Assembly (NCBI GenBank): GCA_007116685.1
Contig: SKIC01000130.1
Span: 1 to 16,010 of the forward strand
Source of the DNA: Balneolales bacterium
GTDB lineage: Bacteria; Bacteroidota; Rhodothermia; Balneolales; Natronogracilivirgulaceae
Length of the DNA: 16,010 nucleotides
Direction of reading: 5' to 3'
The translations under genes were made by a program, and so were the position numbers. Under the pieces are notes generated by a model. That model searched no databases, was not told the DNA's origin, and saw only the letters and a program-made list of their open reading frames with translations. This document shows positions 14,497-16,010 of this stretch, one piece after another. Every line of letters starts with the position of its first letter. Position 1 is the stretch's first letter.

Positions 14497-14655
14497 TTAG
14501 AAATGATAAACCAGCAGATAATAGATTACATAAATCCAGCCCAGGAAACCGTGAATGATTACCCAGAGAAGAGACTGATTAGCCGTCCATGAGATCAAAA
14601 TAGCCAATAATGTGCCTAGAGATATACCGCTGCGTTCGTAAACTCTGTTAGCCAT
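14497..14655 (-). CDS. Small membrane protein, 52 residues, function unknown
   Basis: A short open frame in the gap between two longer genes of the same strand: ATG at 14655, stop TAA at 14499-14497. The product is MANRVYERSG, then two hydrophobic helices: SLGTLLAILISWTANQ (12-27) and LLWVIIHGFLGWIYVIYYLL (29-48), ending VYHF. It is rich in Trp and Tyr, as expected at membrane interfaces, and has the charge pattern of a short cytoplasmic N-terminus. Spacing supports a real gene: 29 bases after the beta-lactamase-like gene and 23 before the two-TM gene, filling what would otherwise be a 211-base hole in the operon. I do not recognise a family. It may partner the membrane-anchored proteins encoded on either side; that is inference. 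Confidence 0.7.
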   Translation of the reverse strand: MANRVYERSGISLGTLLAILISWTANQSLLWVIIHGFLGWIYVIYYLLVYHF

Positions 14656-14684
14656 ATTATGTTGTGAATTGAGTAGTAAAAATC

Positions 14685-15872
14685 CTACATATTAAACTTC
14701 TCAGCACTGATTCGGAATAATTCAGGATCAAAAATTAGTCTTTTCTGATAATCCTGATTCATGAAATTGCTGGACATGTGTAACCAAAATCCTACTGGTA
14801 GATTTTCAAACACAACTACTTGAGCAAACGTTTGATCTGTGTAGACTGAGCGTCCAAAATCAATACCGCTGAGGTGGCTGATTCGATTATCATAAAGGGC
14901 ACCGTATTCACGTAGATTACGACGAGTAGTACGATCTGCCATGGGCCAGTCCATATATGAACGTACAATACTACTCACTTCTTCATTGATTAATGTGTTG
15001 GTAGCAAGTTTTTCCATAATACCAGCCAAAGCACGGGGAGTGGCTTTGGGCCATGAGCGGTACATTTTACGTTCTTCCGCAAATCGAAGATTGATGTTTG
15101 TGTTTTTTGCTGTTTCTCTCCATTGCTGTGCGAAAACTTCGTCTGTTCTGAAGCGTTCAAACCAAGCGAGATTTTCATCTATAAAGGTCGTTCGATTAGC
15201 TTGCTTTATATTTTCAAAATGTGATTTTATATCTCCTGAGGATTTAATTAAATGCCTTTGTAAGGATATATAGGCTTGAAAAGGCTCAGCATTGTCTCCT
15301 GCTAATTCTTTAATTGTATTATTGACATTTTTAGGTCCTAACAAATGAAATAGATAATCGGCTGCTGGCATACTATTATTGTAAATAACTAAGCCTATCA
15401 CATCTTTTAGGGCAATATTATTTCTTTCTATACCACCTTGTCTTCTCATATTTCGTATAGCATTTTCGTGAGAAGTTTCCCGGATTCCGGGAAGAAGGAA
15501 TTTCTCTATGTCTTCAAGTGTGTGTAGTTCTGCAGGATTGAGTTTTCCGGAATCAACCTGTCGGGCATATTCTACTAAAATGAAAAAATTGGCCATATAG
15601 CCTAAAGTTCTCATCGTATCGGCTTGAAAGAAAATGCCACTCTCCGGGTTGTCAATCTCAAAAGATACCACAGAGACATACTGAGGATGATTCTCCATAA
15701 ATTGGGTGAGTCCTAGCAGGGAATAGGTCTGTTCTACAAATTCCAGACCTTCCTGCATGGCATCTCGGTTTTCGTAAACCGCTAGAAATACGTTTCTGTT
15801 GATCAAAAATACAGAACCCAGAACCGATACCACGATTACAAAGGCTACAGAAAAGAACTTTAAAAATCTCAT
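14685..15872 (-). CDS. Membrane-anchored class A beta-lactamase-fold protein with degenerate active site
   Basis: 395 residues from the ATG at 15872. The frame is open to 15926, but the added 18 residues would precede the membrane helix (4-24, LKFFSVAFVIVVSVLGSVFL), so I choose the shorter start. The outline of a class A beta-lactamase/serine hydrolase is clear: SVVSFEIDNPESGIFFQAD, helix EYARQVDSGKL (101-111), VIYNNSMPAADYLFHLLG (162-179), ATPRALAGIMEKL (277-289), and ISHLSGIDFG (331-340). Aligned by the VDSGKL helix, the SxxK site reads Y-M-A-N (92-95), SDN reads N-N-S (165-167) and KTG reads L-S-G (334-336). It is therefore probably not a beta-lactamase; a binding or scaffold role outside the inner membrane is more likely. 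First gene of the operon. Confidence 0.8.
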   Translation of the reverse strand: MRFLKFFSVAFVIVVSVLGSVFLINRNVFLAVYENRDAMQEGLEFVEQTYSLLGLTQFMENHPQYVSVVSFEIDNPESGIFFQADTMRTLGYMANFFILVEYARQVDSGKLNPAELHTLEDIEKFLLPGIRETSHENAIRNMRRQGGIERNNIALKDVIGLVIYNNSMPAADYLFHLLGPKNVNNTIKELAGDNAEPFQAYISLQRHLIKSSGDIKSHFENIKQANRTTFIDENLAWFERFRTDEVFAQQWRETAKNTNINLRFAEERKMYRSWPKATPRALAGIMEKLATNTLINEEVSSIVRSYMDWPMADRTTRRNLREYGALYDNRISHLSGIDFGRSVYTDQTFAQVVVFENLPVGFWLHMSSNFMNQDYQKRLIFDPELFRISAEKFNM

Positions 15873-15923
15873 GAAGTGATTGTGGAATTGCAGAAAAAGT
15901 AAAAATGGAGGCAACTTAATTAC

Positions 15924-15931
15924 CAAAAATA
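15924..15931 (-). promoter_or_regulatory. Candidate -7 box for the five-gene operon
   Basis: The minus strand reads TATTTTTG, a perfect match to the Bacteroidota TAnnTTTG consensus, 52 bases before the ATG at 15872. The -33 region would fall within the inverted repeat at 15943-15966; the nearest TTG is only 13 bases away, shorter than preferred. Confidence 0.35.
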
Positions 15932-15942
15932 GAGAGTAAAGT

Positions 15943-15966
15943 TACAAATGATTTTCATCATTTGTA
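15943..15966. promoter_or_regulatory. Inverted repeat, probable operator at a divergent promoter region
   Basis: TACAAATGA (15943-15951) and its exact complement TCATTTGTA (15958-15966), with a 6-base centre TTTTCA. It lies directly upstream of the -7 box of the minus-strand operon and 9 bases before a possible plus-strand start codon. There is no T-tract to suggest a terminator. The core partly resembles a Fur box (about 12 of 19 positions by eye), which is weak. Confidence 0.45.
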
Positions 15967-15975
15967 GGAAATCAA

Positions 15976-16010
15976 ATGAGTAATTATTTAATTAGAGCTT
16001 ACTCAATGAA
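15976..16010 (+). CDS. Possible start of a divergent gene, running off the window
   Basis: An ATG at 15976 opens a frame reading MSNYLIRAYSM to the edge without a stop. A Shine-Dalgarno-like AGGAA (15966-15970) lies 5 bases upstream, one of the better sites in the window. Only 11 complete codons are visible, so the product cannot be named and the call could be chance. If real, it is divergent from the beta-lactamase-like operon and shares the inverted repeat region with it. Confidence 0.35.
   Translation, partial: MSNYLIRAYSM

Noticed and set aside
14685..15872. Antibiotic resistance (active class A beta-lactamase)
   Set aside because: None of SxxK, SDN or KTG is present at the aligned positions, and the protein is membrane-anchored and longer than usual.
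15873..15926. Eighteen-residue extension of the beta-lactamase-like protein
   Set aside because: It would put a second hydrophobic, unusual stretch before a normal N-terminal membrane anchor; the ATG at 15872 gives a standard anchor.
15943..15966. Fur box reading of the inverted repeat
   Set aside because: Only about 12 of 19 positions match by eye and the outer hexamers do not; kept as an unassigned operator.

Overview
The window is a moderately AT-rich, densely packed bacterial chromosome segment with genes on both strands and short gaps. Three convergent gene pairs are separated by only 9 to 12 bases. Several traits suggest a Bacteroidota/Balneolota-type organism: E1 alpha and beta of a 2-oxoacid dehydrogenase fused in one protein, a tetrapyrrole-methylase-fold methyltransferase with a basic tail in place of extra RsmI sequence, a DUF971 protein, few strong Shine-Dalgarno sites, and promoter-like boxes close to TAnnTTTG. 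This assignment is inference; there is no rRNA or marker gene to settle it. I see no insertion sequence, CRISPR array, tRNA or rRNA.

Layout. 1-1209 (+): the C-terminal end of a Sir2/CobB-type deacylase, then an SGNH-hydrolase-like protein, closed by a 14-bp perfect hairpin at 1211-1245 shared with the convergent gene. 1266-2743 (-): an exported Gly-rich protein built from two copies of one module, and a classical short-chain dehydrogenase. 2907-6144 (+): a HisC-type aminotransferase followed 28 bases later by the fused E1 alpha/beta. 6157-8678 (-): histidyl-tRNA synthetase (hisS) overlapping by ATGA a membrane-anchored AsmA-like protein. 8837-9334 (+): a DUF985 cupin. 9345-10799 (-): an orphan flippase-type membrane protein. 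10942-12813 (+): a YegS/DagK-like lipid kinase and an M14-type aspartoacylase/desuccinylase-like protein.

12823-15872 (-) reads as a five-gene operon: a membrane-anchored class A beta-lactamase-fold protein that appears to have lost all its active-site motifs, a previously unlisted 52-residue membrane protein, a two-TM protein, an RsmI-like methyltransferase and a DUF971 protein. A 9-bp-arm inverted repeat lies in its promoter region, and a possible divergent gene begins at 15976 and runs off the end.

Most of the window is housekeeping or general metabolism. The parts most worth a second look are the degenerate beta-lactamase-like protein and its small membrane neighbours, the duplicated Gly-zipper-like exported protein, the aminotransferase/E1 pairing, and recurring TATCTTC-type boxes in front of genes. 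I do not see a clear new defence or mobile system.
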